A stretch of DNA of 54,673 nucleotides from Sphaerobacteraceae bacterium (GCA_016781925.1 JADDPH010000093.1:1-54673), one strand, 5' to 3'. Shown: positions 10,453-20,088, numbered from the stretch's first letter. Notes: generated by a model not told the origin, from the sequence alone. Numbers and translations: made by a program.

Positions 10453-11378
10453 CCTGCGAGGACCAGACGGCGCGGTTCGACAGTGAAGGTGACCGGCGTG
10501 CGGCCGACGACCTCCCCGTCGAGTTGAACGAGCGCCGGTTGGGAGGGGGGACCTTCGACCCGAATGGAGCGGACCTTCGCCGTCGTAAACTTTGGGTGGC
10601 CAAGGTGGGTGCCGCGGTAGACCTTCGGCACATTGCGGAGGAGGTCCGCTTTGGAGAGGTCACCGAGGATCGCCAGGTCGAGCAAGCCGTCCTCGGGGTC
10701 CGCCATCGGAGCGATAAGCATCCCGCCGCCGAAGTAGCGACCGTTCGCCGCGAGGACTGAGCAGACGGGTCCTGTCAGGCAACAAACATCCGCGACCACG
10801 GAGACCTCGATATTGCGGTATTGAGCGAGGGAAGCGCCGACGCTGGCGAGGTACGCGAGGGTTGCTCCGGGCAGCCGGGATTGAGCCGCCCGCTGCGCCA
10901 CGACGGCGTCGAATCCGAGACCGGCCACGTTGACGAAAGCGCGAGATGAGCCATCATCGAAGGTGGCTCGTCCGATGTCGACCCCGCGGCGTCGCCCACC
11001 GATCAGTCGCTCCAACGTCAGCTCTGTTCCGTCACCACGACCGGTACTGCGCGCGAAGTCGCTTCCTCGACCGGCCGGGAGGACTCCCAGGGCGGTATTA
11101 CTGCCATCGTCCAGGAGGCCATTGGCCACCTCATTGACCGTGCCATCGCCCCCAACCGCGATCACCAAATGGTAACCACGATCGGCAAACACGCGCGCTA
11201 CTGACGTGGCCTCTCCTGGTGCGGCGGTGACGTGGACATGGTGGAGGCAGCGCAGGCGGGACAGCGTGGCCACGATCAGAGGGAGCTGGGTCAAGGCTCG
11301 GCCGCTCCCAGCCGTGGGGTTAAGGATCACGCCGATCCGATGCTCGCCCTCGCGGGAACGGGAGCCGGAAGCCATCAC
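10449..11378 (-). CDS. Diacylglycerol kinase / YegS-type lipid kinase family protein
   Basis: ILNPTAGSGRA, VAVGGDGTVNEVANGLL, PAGRGSDFARS. Confidence 0.9.
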   Translation of the reverse strand: MMASGSRSREGEHRIGVILNPTAGSGRALTQLPLIVATLSRLRCLHHVHVTAAPGEATSVARVFADRGYHLVIAVGGDGTVNEVANGLLDDGSNTALGVLPAGRGSDFARSTGRGDGTELTLERLIGGRRRGVDIGRATFDDGSSRAFVNVAGLGFDAVVAQRAAQSRLPGATLAYLASVGASLAQYRNIEVSVVADVCCLTGPVCSVLAANGRYFGGGMLIAPMADPEDGLLDLAILGDLSKADLLRNVPKVYRGTHLGHPKFTTAKVRSIRVEGPPSQPALVQLDGEVVGRTPVTFTVEPRRLVLAG

Positions 11379-12424
11379 TCGACGAGGACGCCCACGCCGG
11401 GCACGATGTCACCGATCTCCCACAGTGGAAGATCGACCGCGGCAAATGCGGAGCGCAGTGCAGCGCTCCGCTCGACCGGCACGGTCAGGAGCAGGCCGCC
11501 GGAGGTCTCGGGGTCGTAGAGGAGGGCGTTCAAGTCCGCGCCGACGCTTGGCAGAACCGTCACTGCGCCGCCCGTCTCTACCCCGAAATGGGTCCGATTG
11601 CGCTGCATCCCACCCGGTAGATGTCCTGCGGCGGCACTTTCTACAGCGCCCGGCAGGAGAGGCACAGCCGCCGCCTGAATACGAAGGCGAACGCCGCTCT
11701 TCGCGGCCACCTCGGAGGCGTGGCCCAGCAGACCGAACCCGGTAATGTCGGTGCAAGCGTTGATGCCGACCTGGCGCACCGCCTCACTCGCCGCCAGGTT
11801 GAGGGTCAGCATCGACTCAATCGCCGCCGCCGCGTGCTCCGGAGCCGCCGCGCCGTTTTTCATTGCGGTGGTGATCGCACCAGTGCCCAGCGGTTTGGTG
11901 AGGAAGAGCGCATCCCCTTCCTTCGCCCCGGCCTTCGTCAAAATCTGATCGGGGTGGATGGAACCGGTCACGCAGAGGCCGTACTTGGGCTCGGGGTCAG
12001 TGACCGTATGGCCCCCGGCAATGATGCCGCCGGCCTCGCCGACCTTGCTGGCGCCGCCCTCGAAGATCGCCGAGAGAATCTCGCCCGGCAGATCGGACGG
12101 GAACGCCGCGATGTTCAGCGCGAGCAGCACCTCCCCGCCCATGGCGTAGACATCGCTCATGCTGTTGGCGGCGGCAATAGCTCCGTACGTAAACGGGTCA
12201 TCGACGACGGGGGGGAAAAAGTCCACGGTTTGGATGATCGCGCGGTCGGCGGACAGCCGGAAGACGGCCGCGTCATCACTGGTCTGCAGGCCGACCAGGA
12301 GATCCGGATGGGTGTGGGGCGTCAAGGGGCGCAGCACCTGCGCCAGGGCCGCGGGGCCCATCTTGGACGCTCAGCCGGCGCTCCGGGCCAGCGTGGTGAG
12401 GCGAATCTCGTCCCTCGTTTGCAC
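11375..12424 (-). CDS. selD: Selenide, water dikinase, probable selenoprotein with TGA(Sec) at 12371-12373
   Basis: Provided ORF (11375-12361) starts after TGA; upstream in frame: GTG(12424) QTRDEIRLTTLARSAG-TGA-ASKMGPAALAQVL, matching SelD N-terminal LT...GAG(C/U).(A/C)K. RBS-like AAGGA before GTG. Confidence 0.88.
12328..12344 (-). promoter_or_regulatory. Candidate bacterial SECIS hairpin downstream of SelD TGA
   Basis: GGCGCAG-GTG-CTGCGCC perfect 7-bp stem; apical loop starts with G, 33 nt after the TGA. Confidence 0.65.
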
Positions 12425-12629
12425 GGCCGTTCCTTCTGGTCCATCGATCCACCGCCCGCGGCGCCCCGGGCAAGGTACCATCGGTCGATAGTAGGCGCCG
12501 ACTTGCAGGACGTCAAACTGAGTCGCGGCCGCCTCGTGGTGTCTGTCTCGGCAAAGAAGGATAACGAAGGCGGCACATGGGAGCACGGTTGCTCCAAGTG
12601 GCGCGACGCCGCAAGGCAGGGAGGACTCG

Positions 12630-13469
12630 ATGGTCGGTCCAGGGCTCACCACCGACGACGTCATGACAGTCGCGCTGGAGATGGCTGGGATGCAGCGGAT
12701 CCCCGACGATAGCGCGATCTACGTCGCGGGACAGGGTCTGCGGCGGGTGCTGATGGGGGTTGACATCGGCGCGGCGGAATTGCTCCTAGCCCGCCAACTC
12801 GGCGTGGACGGGGTGATCGCGCACCACCCGGCCGGTAGCACGGCGACCCTGCGATTTCCGAGGGTGCTCGGTCGACAGGTTGAATTCATGGTTGAGGCAG
12901 GAGTCCCGGCCGAAGAAGCTCGGAATGTCGTTCAGCCGGCGATCTCCCGCGGGATGTTGCGCGCCCAGGCGGCCAACTTCGACCACACCCCTTCGGCGGC
13001 ACGACTCCTCGGGATGCCGTTCCTCAACGTTCATCTACCGTTGGACGAGGTCGGACGCCGGATCATGGTCGAGGCAATCGAGCGTCACACGGAAAGCCTT
13101 GGGCGGGAGCCGACGGTGGCCGACATCGTGGACGCTCTCAGCACCATCCCGGAAATTCGGGATGCACCAACCGGGGTGATGGTTCCCGTCGGCCGGCTGG
13201 ACCGTCCCGCTGGCCGGGTCGTCGTCTTCCACGGCGCCGGGACGAATGGCGGGTTTCCGGTGGCTCAAGCCCTGGCCAGGGCCGGCGTGGGCACCGTCAT
13301 CTATATCCATGTCGCCGCCGAGGAAGCCGATCGCCTGCGCGCTCTAAAGCTCGACACGTTCAGCCTGGTCGTCTCCGGGCACATTGCCTCCGATCTGATC
13401 GGTATCAACCTCTTCGTCGCTGAGCTCGAGCGGCGGGGGGTCGAAGTCATCCGGATGAGCGGGCTGTAG
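12630..13469 (+). CDS. NIF3-like (YbgI/DUF34 family) protein
   Basis: GVDIGAAELLLARQLGVDGVIAHHPAG, MPFLNVHLPLDEVG, VSGHIASDLIGINLFV metal-ligand-like motifs. Confidence 0.7.
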   Translation: MVGPGLTTDDVMTVALEMAGMQRIPDDSAIYVAGQGLRRVLMGVDIGAAELLLARQLGVDGVIAHHPAGSTATLRFPRVLGRQVEFMVEAGVPAEEARNVVQPAISRGMLRAQAANFDHTPSAARLLGMPFLNVHLPLDEVGRRIMVEAIERHTESLGREPTVADIVDALSTIPEIRDAPTGVMVPVGRLDRPAGRVVVFHGAGTNGGFPVAQALARAGVGTVIYIHVAAEEADRLRALKLDTFSLVVSGHIASDLIGINLFVAELERRGVEVIRMSGL

Positions 13470-13596
13470 ATGACGGTTCTGAGCGAGACCGCGACGCAGG
13501 CCCCTGATCTACCTGGCATGGTCTGTGCAGCACAGACTGACGCCGAATGCCGATCGTTTGATTGGCTGGCACCGCAACCGAGGTAGGAGGACCTTC

Positions 13597-13899
13597 ATGG
13601 AGGAACGCGATTCGGCGGGCAAGGCGACCGTGCCGACACCCGGTACGCCTGCAGCTCCAGTCCAACTTGACCCGTTGGCAGGTCAGGCTGAGCCGGCTGA
13701 TGTGCCCGCGCCTATGGCATCGGGCGGAATCGGCGGTGTTAACGACGGGACCCAGGTCACCCACCATTCGCCCACGCCTGTTCCGGGCAAACCAATGGCC
13801 CCGATCGCCACGGACCCGGCCGGCAATGACACCCTGGAAGGTCAGGCGATGGATCCGCCCGCCGGCAGCGCGCATGCTGAACGGGGTGGCTCCGGTTGA
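13597..13899 (+). CDS. Small Pro/Ala/Gly-rich hypothetical protein
   Basis: ORF from ATG 13597 after AGGAGG-like sequence, overlapping downstream TTG start by TTGA. Confidence 0.5.
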   Translation: MEERDSAGKATVPTPGTPAAPVQLDPLAGQAEPADVPAPMASGGIGGVNDGTQVTHHSPTPVPGKPMAPIATDPAGNDTLEGQAMDPPAGSAHAERGGSG

Positions 13900-14258
13900 A
13901 CGAGGAGCGTCCATGGCCCGAAGCCAGCAACGAGGCCTTCCACCTCACCCCAACTAAGGTCTGGGAGCGCCAGGCGGACGCGGACGGGTATCTCCCGGAG
14001 GCGTACGACGTGGACGGCTTCATCCATCTGACCATCGGTGAGGTCAATCTCCTCGCCGTGGCCAACGCCTTCTATCAGAACGACTATCGCGCCCACGTGG
14101 TCCTGGTGTTGGACCTGGGCCGGTTGACCGCCCCCGTCCGGTTCGAGGACGAGGGACACATCTACCCCCATGTCTATGGTCCGCTCAATCGTGATGCGGT
14201 GGTAGATGTGCGGCGAACGATCAGGCTGGCTGACGGCTCGTTCATCGGGATTGAGTAA
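13896..14258 (+). CDS. DUF952 family protein
   Basis: FHLTPTKVWERQADADGYLP..DGFIHLT...VLVLDLGRL..PVRFEDEGHIYPHVYGPLNRDAVV is the typical DUF952 pattern. Confidence 0.8.
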   Translation: MNEERPWPEASNEAFHLTPTKVWERQADADGYLPEAYDVDGFIHLTIGEVNLLAVANAFYQNDYRAHVVLVLDLGRLTAPVRFEDEGHIYPHVYGPLNRDAVVDVRRTIRLADGSFIGIE

Positions 14259-14476
14259 GAGACTCAGCTTCTGAATCGGCACTGTGGTTCGGGCCAATCT
14301 CCCTGCTGTAGCTGACAAGGTGTGGCGAGTGTGCCGCATCGCGAAGGTTGCCCCACGGTAGCCTCGCGATTGGCCGCGCACGCATGGACGAACGATGATT
14401 GCTTCCGCGGCACTGGCAACCAGGGACGCGGGCGTCTTTGGTTGCTGTCTGGGCCCCTTTTGATGTGGGAGGATCC

Positions 14477-16720
14477 TTGTTCGCGTTCCTCGGCGGGTTT
14501 GCCTATCGATGGCGGTGGTTCGTCGTCAGCGCATGGGCGCTCTTGTTTCTTGCTGCCGTGCCCGTGTTGCCACATATCGAGCGGCCACTCAAGGTGGGCG
14601 GCTTCTCCTCCCCGGAGATCGAATCGGCTCGCGCGCGGGAGATCTTGGAGCGGGAGTTAGGTCTCGCCCCCTCAACCCTGGTGATCATCTTCCAGAGCGA
14701 GCGCCTGGTCGCGAGCGAGCCTGCATTCTTCGCGCAGGTGGAGGACGCACTGGCCGGCCTACCCTCGCTGCCCCACGTAACGGACATTCTGCTGCCCGCC
14801 GACGATCGCCATCTCGTCTCCCCGGACGGCAGGACCGCCTACGCCCTCGTCGGGATTGACCTTCCGCCGGAAGAAGCCCAGCGTGACGTCCCGGCCTACG
14901 AGGCGTCGCTGCGCCCGCAGCCTGATCTCTCGACCTTGGTGGCGGGGGCGCCGGCCTTCTACGCCGACATCGAGACGGTCAGCCAGCGGGATCTCCGGCG
15001 GGCGGAGTTGATCGCTTTTCCGTTTGCTCTCCTCGCCCTGCTGCTTGTCTTCGGGTCGGCAGTCGCCGCGGTGGTGCCGCTGGCTGTTGGTGGTCTCGGG
15101 GTGGCGGCCGTGTTGCTGTCGCTCTATGGAATCGCCCACATCATCGACCTCTCGATCTTTGTCCTCAACCTGGCGACGATGCTCGGGCTCGGCTTGGCGG
15201 TGGACTATTCGTTGTTCGTCACCAGCCGTTTCCGGGAGGAGCTGGTCGCGCAACGAGGTGATGTCCCCCGGGCGGTCGAGCGGGCGATCGCGATGGCGGG
15301 TCGGGCCGTCTTCTTCTCAGGCCTGACCGTGTTGATTGGCCTGTCCGGATTGTCGTTCTTCTCGTTCATGTTTTTGCGGTCGGTCGGCATCTCCGGCGTC
15401 GTGGTGGTGTTCTTCTCGACCCTGGCCGCGCTCACGTTGCTCCCAGCCATTCTCGGAATCGTCGGCACCCGGATCGACCGCCTCCGCATCGTTCGATTCC
15501 GGGGCTCGGGCACCGACCGTGACGTCGAGGATGGTTTCTGGGCCGCCCTCTCCCGGCGGGTCATGGCGCGTCCGGTCCTGGTGCTCATCCCCACGCTGGC
15601 CCTCCTGCTCCTGCTCGGTGCTCCGTTCCTCGGTGTGAACGTCTCATCGCCCGATGGGACGATCCTGCCGAAAGACCTCCCCTCGCGTCAGGGGTTTGAC
15701 ATTCTGACGGAGGAGTACGGCGCGGGTGAGATCTCGCCCTTCGTGATCGCCATTCAATCGCCGACGTCTGTGTTCCGGCCGGAGAACGTGGCGGCGATCT
15801 ACGATTTCACCACCAAGCTCGCGCAGGACCCGCGAGTGACGCGGGTCCAGAGCATTACCTCGTACGAGCGACCGGTCAGCCGGGAGCAGGCGGTAGCCCT
15901 CCTTGGCGCGCGACGCGCGTTGGACCGTTTTGGCGTCGACACCAGCGTGGGTCAGCTGGCCAACGACCGGACGGCTTTGGTCCTTGCCTACACCCGATAC
16001 CTCGCCAACGATGACCGCAACCACGATCTGCTTGCCGAGGTTCGTGGAACAACGCTCGGTGGGGATCTGACAATGCTCACGGACGGCGGTACGGCCGAAA
16101 TTGTGGATATCGTGGATCTGATGTATCGCGACTTTCCGCGGGCAGTTGCCCTGATCGTCATCGCGACCTATCTCGTGCTCCTCATCCTCTTTCGGTCAGT
16201 GTTGCTGCCCCTCAAGGCGATCGCGATGAACACTCTGTCTATCCTGGCCTCCTATGGGGCGCTGGTCTGGGTCTTCCAGGAGGGCCACCTGAGCGGGCTG
16301 CTGCGATTCACGCCGCTGGGATTCGTCGAAGCCTCCTTGCCGGTGATCATGTTTTGCGTCTTGTTCGGCCTCAGCATGGACTACGAGGTCTTCCTCCTCT
16401 CCCGGGTGCGGGAGGAGTGGGAGCGGACAGGGGACAACGAGCGGAGCGTGGCCTTGGGGCTCCAGCGGAGCGGCAGGATCATCACGAGCGCTGCCCTGAT
16501 CGTGGTGGTGGTGACCGCATCCTTTGTCACGGCGGACGTCATCTTGATCAAGGCGCTCGGTCTTGGCATCGCGCTCGCGGTCTTCCTGGATGCGACGGTC
16601 GTGCGGGCGCTGCTCGTGCCGGCAACGATGCGCTTGCTCGGCCGCTGGAACTGGTGGATGCCGTCGCGGCTGCAACGCGCCCTGCCTGGACGGTCACTGA
16701 TGGAGAAATCGGTATCGTGA
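14477..16720 (+). CDS. MMPL family transporter
   Basis: Two sets of RND-type transmembrane clusters, LGLGLAVDYSLFVTSRFREEL and FGLSMDYEVFLLSRVREEWERTGD. Likely TTG start with GGGAGGA. Confidence 0.92.
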   Translation: MFAFLGGFAYRWRWFVVSAWALLFLAAVPVLPHIERPLKVGGFSSPEIESARAREILERELGLAPSTLVIIFQSERLVASEPAFFAQVEDALAGLPSLPHVTDILLPADDRHLVSPDGRTAYALVGIDLPPEEAQRDVPAYEASLRPQPDLSTLVAGAPAFYADIETVSQRDLRRAELIAFPFALLALLLVFGSAVAAVVPLAVGGLGVAAVLLSLYGIAHIIDLSIFVLNLATMLGLGLAVDYSLFVTSRFREELVAQRGDVPRAVERAIAMAGRAVFFSGLTVLIGLSGLSFFSFMFLRSVGISGVVVVFFSTLAALTLLPAILGIVGTRIDRLRIVRFRGSGTDRDVEDGFWAALSRRVMARPVLVLIPTLALLLLLGAPFLGVNVSSPDGTILPKDLPSRQGFDILTEEYGAGEISPFVIAIQSPTSVFRPENVAAIYDFTTKLAQDPRVTRVQSITSYERPVSREQAVALLGARRALDRFGVDTSVGQLANDRTALVLAYTRYLANDDRNHDLLAEVRGTTLGGDLTMLTDGGTAEIVDIVDLMYRDFPRAVALIVIATYLVLLILFRSVLLPLKAIAMNTLSILASYGALVWVFQEGHLSGLLRFTPLGFVEASLPVIMFCVLFGLSMDYEVFLLSRVREEWERTGDNERSVALGLQRSGRIITSAALIVVVVTASFVTADVILIKALGLGIALAVFLDATVVRALLVPATMRLLGRWNWWMPSRLQRALPGRSLMEKSVS

Positions 16721-17850
16721 TGCGTTTGGTGGCCGTCCGAGGACCCCGGGAGCGCTCCGTCCGCGCCCTGGCGTGTGTTGTCCTTGCCTGCCTGCTTCAG
16801 GAAGCGATTGCGCCGGGCTTGGGAGTTCTAGCCTCTGCCGGCCGGGTGGAAACGCCGTTGCCGGAAGCGGAGCCTGGGATCAATGACGCGCCGATGCCCG
16901 TCACGTTCCCCCGGGACGACGGTCCCCACGATGTCCCGCTGGAGTGGTGGTACTACACCGGGCATCTCTGGACAGAGGACGGTCGGCGCTTTGGGTTTGA
17001 GCAGGTGTTCTTCAAGGCGCAGCGAGCCTCTGGAGATGGGGTCGGCCTCGTCTCCCACGTCGCCATCACCGACAACGAGCGCCGCGTCTTCCAGTACGAC
17101 CAAAGGATCTCCATCCTCCCCGCCCTGCGAACACCGGATACCGGCTTCGATCTCGCGATTGGCAACTGGTCGATGCGCGGCGCGAATGGCGAGGATCGGC
17201 TCGTCGCCAGCACAGAAGCGTACAACCTGGTTCTCGCGTTGCGGTCGACTAAGCCGCCGGCCCTTCACGACGGCGATGGCTACATCGACTACGGCAACGG
17301 ACAGGCGTCCTATTACTACTCCCGGACCCGGATGGCGGTGACGGGCACGCTGGCGGTCAACGGCAAAGGAGAGCGGATTACCGGTGAGGCGTGGATGGAT
17401 CACCAGTGGGGTGACTTCACGACGTACCAGGACGGTGGCTGGGACTGGTACAGCCTCCAACTGGAAGACGGGACAGACGTGATGCTCTATGTGATCCGGA
17501 CCCTGGATGGCAGCCCCTTGATCGTCGACGGTTCGGTGGTGGATGCCAAAGGAACGCTGACGGTCCTCGACCGTGAGGACTTCCGGGCGGTCTCGACCGG
17601 GACCTGGACCAGCCCCGCGACGGGCATCACCTACCCCTCTGGATGGACCGTGGATGTGCCCGTTGTGGGATTGTCACTGACCCTCGAGCCCTCTATGGAA
17701 GATCAGGAACTAGATACCCGCCAAACCACCCAGGTGGTCTACTGGGAGGGTGAGGTTGTCGTTCAAGGCACGCGCAACGGACACCCGATCCGCGGCTTCG
17801 GTTACGTGGAGCTCACGGGCTACGACCACCCCGACGACCTCGTGGCATGA
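16720..17850 (+). CDS. Secreted lipocalin-like / CrtC-AttH family hydrolase
   Basis: Signal peptide; HDVPLEWWYYTGHLW..GRRFGFEQVFF, GEAWMDHQWGDF, DWYSLQLEDGTDVMLYVIR. TGATG overlap with MMPL gene. Confidence 0.85.
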   Translation: MRLVAVRGPRERSVRALACVVLACLLQEAIAPGLGVLASAGRVETPLPEAEPGINDAPMPVTFPRDDGPHDVPLEWWYYTGHLWTEDGRRFGFEQVFFKAQRASGDGVGLVSHVAITDNERRVFQYDQRISILPALRTPDTGFDLAIGNWSMRGANGEDRLVASTEAYNLVLALRSTKPPALHDGDGYIDYGNGQASYYYSRTRMAVTGTLAVNGKGERITGEAWMDHQWGDFTTYQDGGWDWYSLQLEDGTDVMLYVIRTLDGSPLIVDGSVVDAKGTLTVLDREDFRAVSTGTWTSPATGITYPSGWTVDVPVVGLSLTLEPSMEDQELDTRQTTQVVYWEGEVVVQGTRNGHPIRGFGYVELTGYDHPDDLVA

Positions 17851-17868
17851 CAAACTGTTGATCCAGAC

Positions 17869-19044
17869 GTGATGAGAGACGAGGGAAGCATGGCCAAGAA
17901 GCCAAAATTGGAGATCCCCGGCCTCGATATCGCCAGGGCGAAACAGTACAGCCGCGTTCGCCTTGGCGTGCTCTTGCTTGGAACCGCGTGGTCCATTGGA
18001 CGGATGGCCTGGCTCGGACTCGGCGGGCGATCCGCTCGACTGCGAGATGTGACCCGCAACCGCGTCCCGGACGAACGCCTGGCGACCCCGACGTTCGTCG
18101 CCGCGATGGCACTGGGCTCCTGGGTCTCCGGGTTGCCCCTCTCCTACCTCGGCGGCCATCGAATCGAGCGGCGGTTCGGGCTCACCAAGCAGACCTCCCG
18201 GGGCTGGTTCTTGGACAGTCTCAAGGGGTTCCTGCTGGGATTGGTGTTCGAGGTGCCGTTGACCACGGCGGCGTACGCCGTCATACGCCGCCGACCGCGT
18301 GATGGATGGGCCATTCTGGCAGGCGCCGCGGTGCCCCTCTCCGTGGCCTTGAGCAACCTGGCTCCGGTGCTGATCCTGCCGCTCTTCAATCGGTTCGAGC
18401 GCCTGGAGGACGAGCCGCTCGTGGGGCGGATCAAACGTTTGGGCGAGCGAGCGGGGGTACCGATCGCCGACGTCTACCGGATGGATATGAGCCGCCAAAC
18501 GCAGAAGGCCAACGCATTTTTCACGGGATTGGGTAACACGAAGCGGATTGTGCTCGGCGACACGATGATTGACCAGTTCACACCGGAGGAGATTGAGGGC
18601 GTCGTGGCTCACGAGCTGGGGCACCAGGTTCATGGAGACATCTGGCGGCTCGTGGCGCTGGGAGGCGCCTACGGGTTTGGGGGAGCCTATGCCGTGCACC
18701 GCCTAGCGCCCCCGTTTATTGCCCGCACTGGGCAACAGAGCCGGATCAAGGGGATAGACGACGAAGCCTCTTTGCCACTCATCGGCTTGGTGACAACGCT
18801 GGTTGCGTTCGCCGCCGCGCCAATCCAGGCTGCGATTAGCCGCGCCATCGAGCGGCGGACCGACCGTTTCGCTCTGGCGCTGACTGGGTCAGGGAGAGCC
18901 TACGCGGCCACGATGCGGCGTTTGGCAACCCAAAATCTGGCCGACCCCGACCCGCCGCGCCTCGTCGTCTTCTTTCTAGGAAGTCACCCGCCAATTGCGG
19001 AGCGCATTGCCACGGCCGAGGCGTTCACCTCCGACGGAGGGTAG
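17869..19044 (+). CDS. M48 family zinc metalloprotease (Ste24/CAAX type)
   Basis: FTPEEIEGVVAHELGHQVHGDIW plus N-terminal transmembrane segments and FNRFERLED. Confidence 0.9.
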   Translation: MMRDEGSMAKKPKLEIPGLDIARAKQYSRVRLGVLLLGTAWSIGRMAWLGLGGRSARLRDVTRNRVPDERLATPTFVAAMALGSWVSGLPLSYLGGHRIERRFGLTKQTSRGWFLDSLKGFLLGLVFEVPLTTAAYAVIRRRPRDGWAILAGAAVPLSVALSNLAPVLILPLFNRFERLEDEPLVGRIKRLGERAGVPIADVYRMDMSRQTQKANAFFTGLGNTKRIVLGDTMIDQFTPEEIEGVVAHELGHQVHGDIWRLVALGGAYGFGGAYAVHRLAPPFIARTGQQSRIKGIDDEASLPLIGLVTTLVAFAAAPIQAAISRAIERRTDRFALALTGSGRAYAATMRRLATQNLADPDPPRLVVFFLGSHPPIAERIATAEAFTSDGG

Positions 19045-19199
19045 AGGCTCGTGAGCGATCACCTGTCGCCAGCCGGAAGATTGCGGTAAACTCCTCTCCT
19101 CGACTGGTCGCCCTTCGCGCGACGCGCTTTCCTGCACTGGTTTGCGTCAATCCTCGCTCCTGCCCGCCTGTGCTGGGTCGTCTCCTGCTGTGCCAATCG

Positions 19200-19410
19200 G
19201 GGCAGGGGATGAGGTGTCGTCGACACGCGATGGAACGTCGATTTTGGGAAGGATCGGCGGAGTGCGGGCCAGGCGAGCACCTGAGGTGAGCAGTTACCTC
19301 GGGTGCGACGAACGGGGGAGGGGAACCCTGTAGCCCGTGGAGACCAGCATCTTGGGATCACGGGTTTCGAGCCGTGGCGAATCCCCGGGGGATTTCGTCT
19401 TCCCGGGGTG
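19200..19410 (+). ncRNA. Candidate structured leader/cis-regulatory RNA (unclassified)
   Basis: Coding-poor; GCACCTGAGGT/ACCTCGGGTGC hairpin (wobble on plus), and mutually exclusive ACGGG/CCCGTG/CACGGG/CCGTG pairings. Confidence 0.35.
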
Positions 19411-19509
19411 TCCCTGAGGTTTACGCTGCGATGATGAAGGTGCGATACGTCACCGCCACGGCGTCGCGGGGAAGCGAACTGCCGTAGGCGGAGCGTTGGG
19501 TGGGGGACG

Positions 19510-19896
19510 ATGACTGACCTTCTCGTAAGGTGGGCTTGGCGTGGAGCCGAAGACGTGCCGATCCAGATCCGGCAGGATGGCGGAGGGGGGCTGGTGGGGA
19601 GCTTCTCCGGCGGCAAGGCTGACGTAGAGTCGTTTGTCTGGCGGCAAGGGCGGGCGGAGGTGACACTCCAGCGGGAGGGCAAGGAGTGGAGCGTCGTCTA
19701 CACATCCGTAGGACGACTCCTCGGGCCGCGCCAGGTCATCTACGCGCAGAAACACCGGCGGGCCACACATGCGGCTTGGGATGTGATGGCCAGAGTGATC
19801 CGGGCATCCCGCGACGAGGAGGAAGGCTTGCGGGTCGCTCGGAGCGCAGCCCAGTGGATGCGCTCCGCTAACCTTCCGGACGAGACGGACGACTAA
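19510..19896 (+). CDS. Hypothetical protein
   Basis: Single 128-aa ORF, coding-like composition. Confidence 0.5.
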   Translation: MTDLLVRWAWRGAEDVPIQIRQDGGGGLVGSFSGGKADVESFVWRQGRAEVTLQREGKEWSVVYTSVGRLLGPRQVIYAQKHRRATHAAWDVMARVIRASRDEEEGLRVARSAAQWMRSANLPDETDD

Positions 19897-20088
19897 CGGA
19901 ATCCCGCCTTGGCCGATCGCAGGCGCTGAGGCCACAGGTTTTCGTGACGGGTGGCCTCCCTGGAGACAGGTCGAACGGGGCCCGATCCTAGCCGCGGCGA
20001 CGTTGAGTCCTCGGGTTCAGCGACCGACGGGAACGAATGGGGATGCCCTCGGCGACCCGGCGGAGGGAAGTTAGGGAGTTAGGGTGCC

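Noticed and set aside
18267-18294. 10-bp perfect inverted repeat CGGCGGCGTA/TACGCCGCCG
   Set aside because: Lies inside the M48 protease coding sequence and can be explained by codon usage (AAYAVIRRR).
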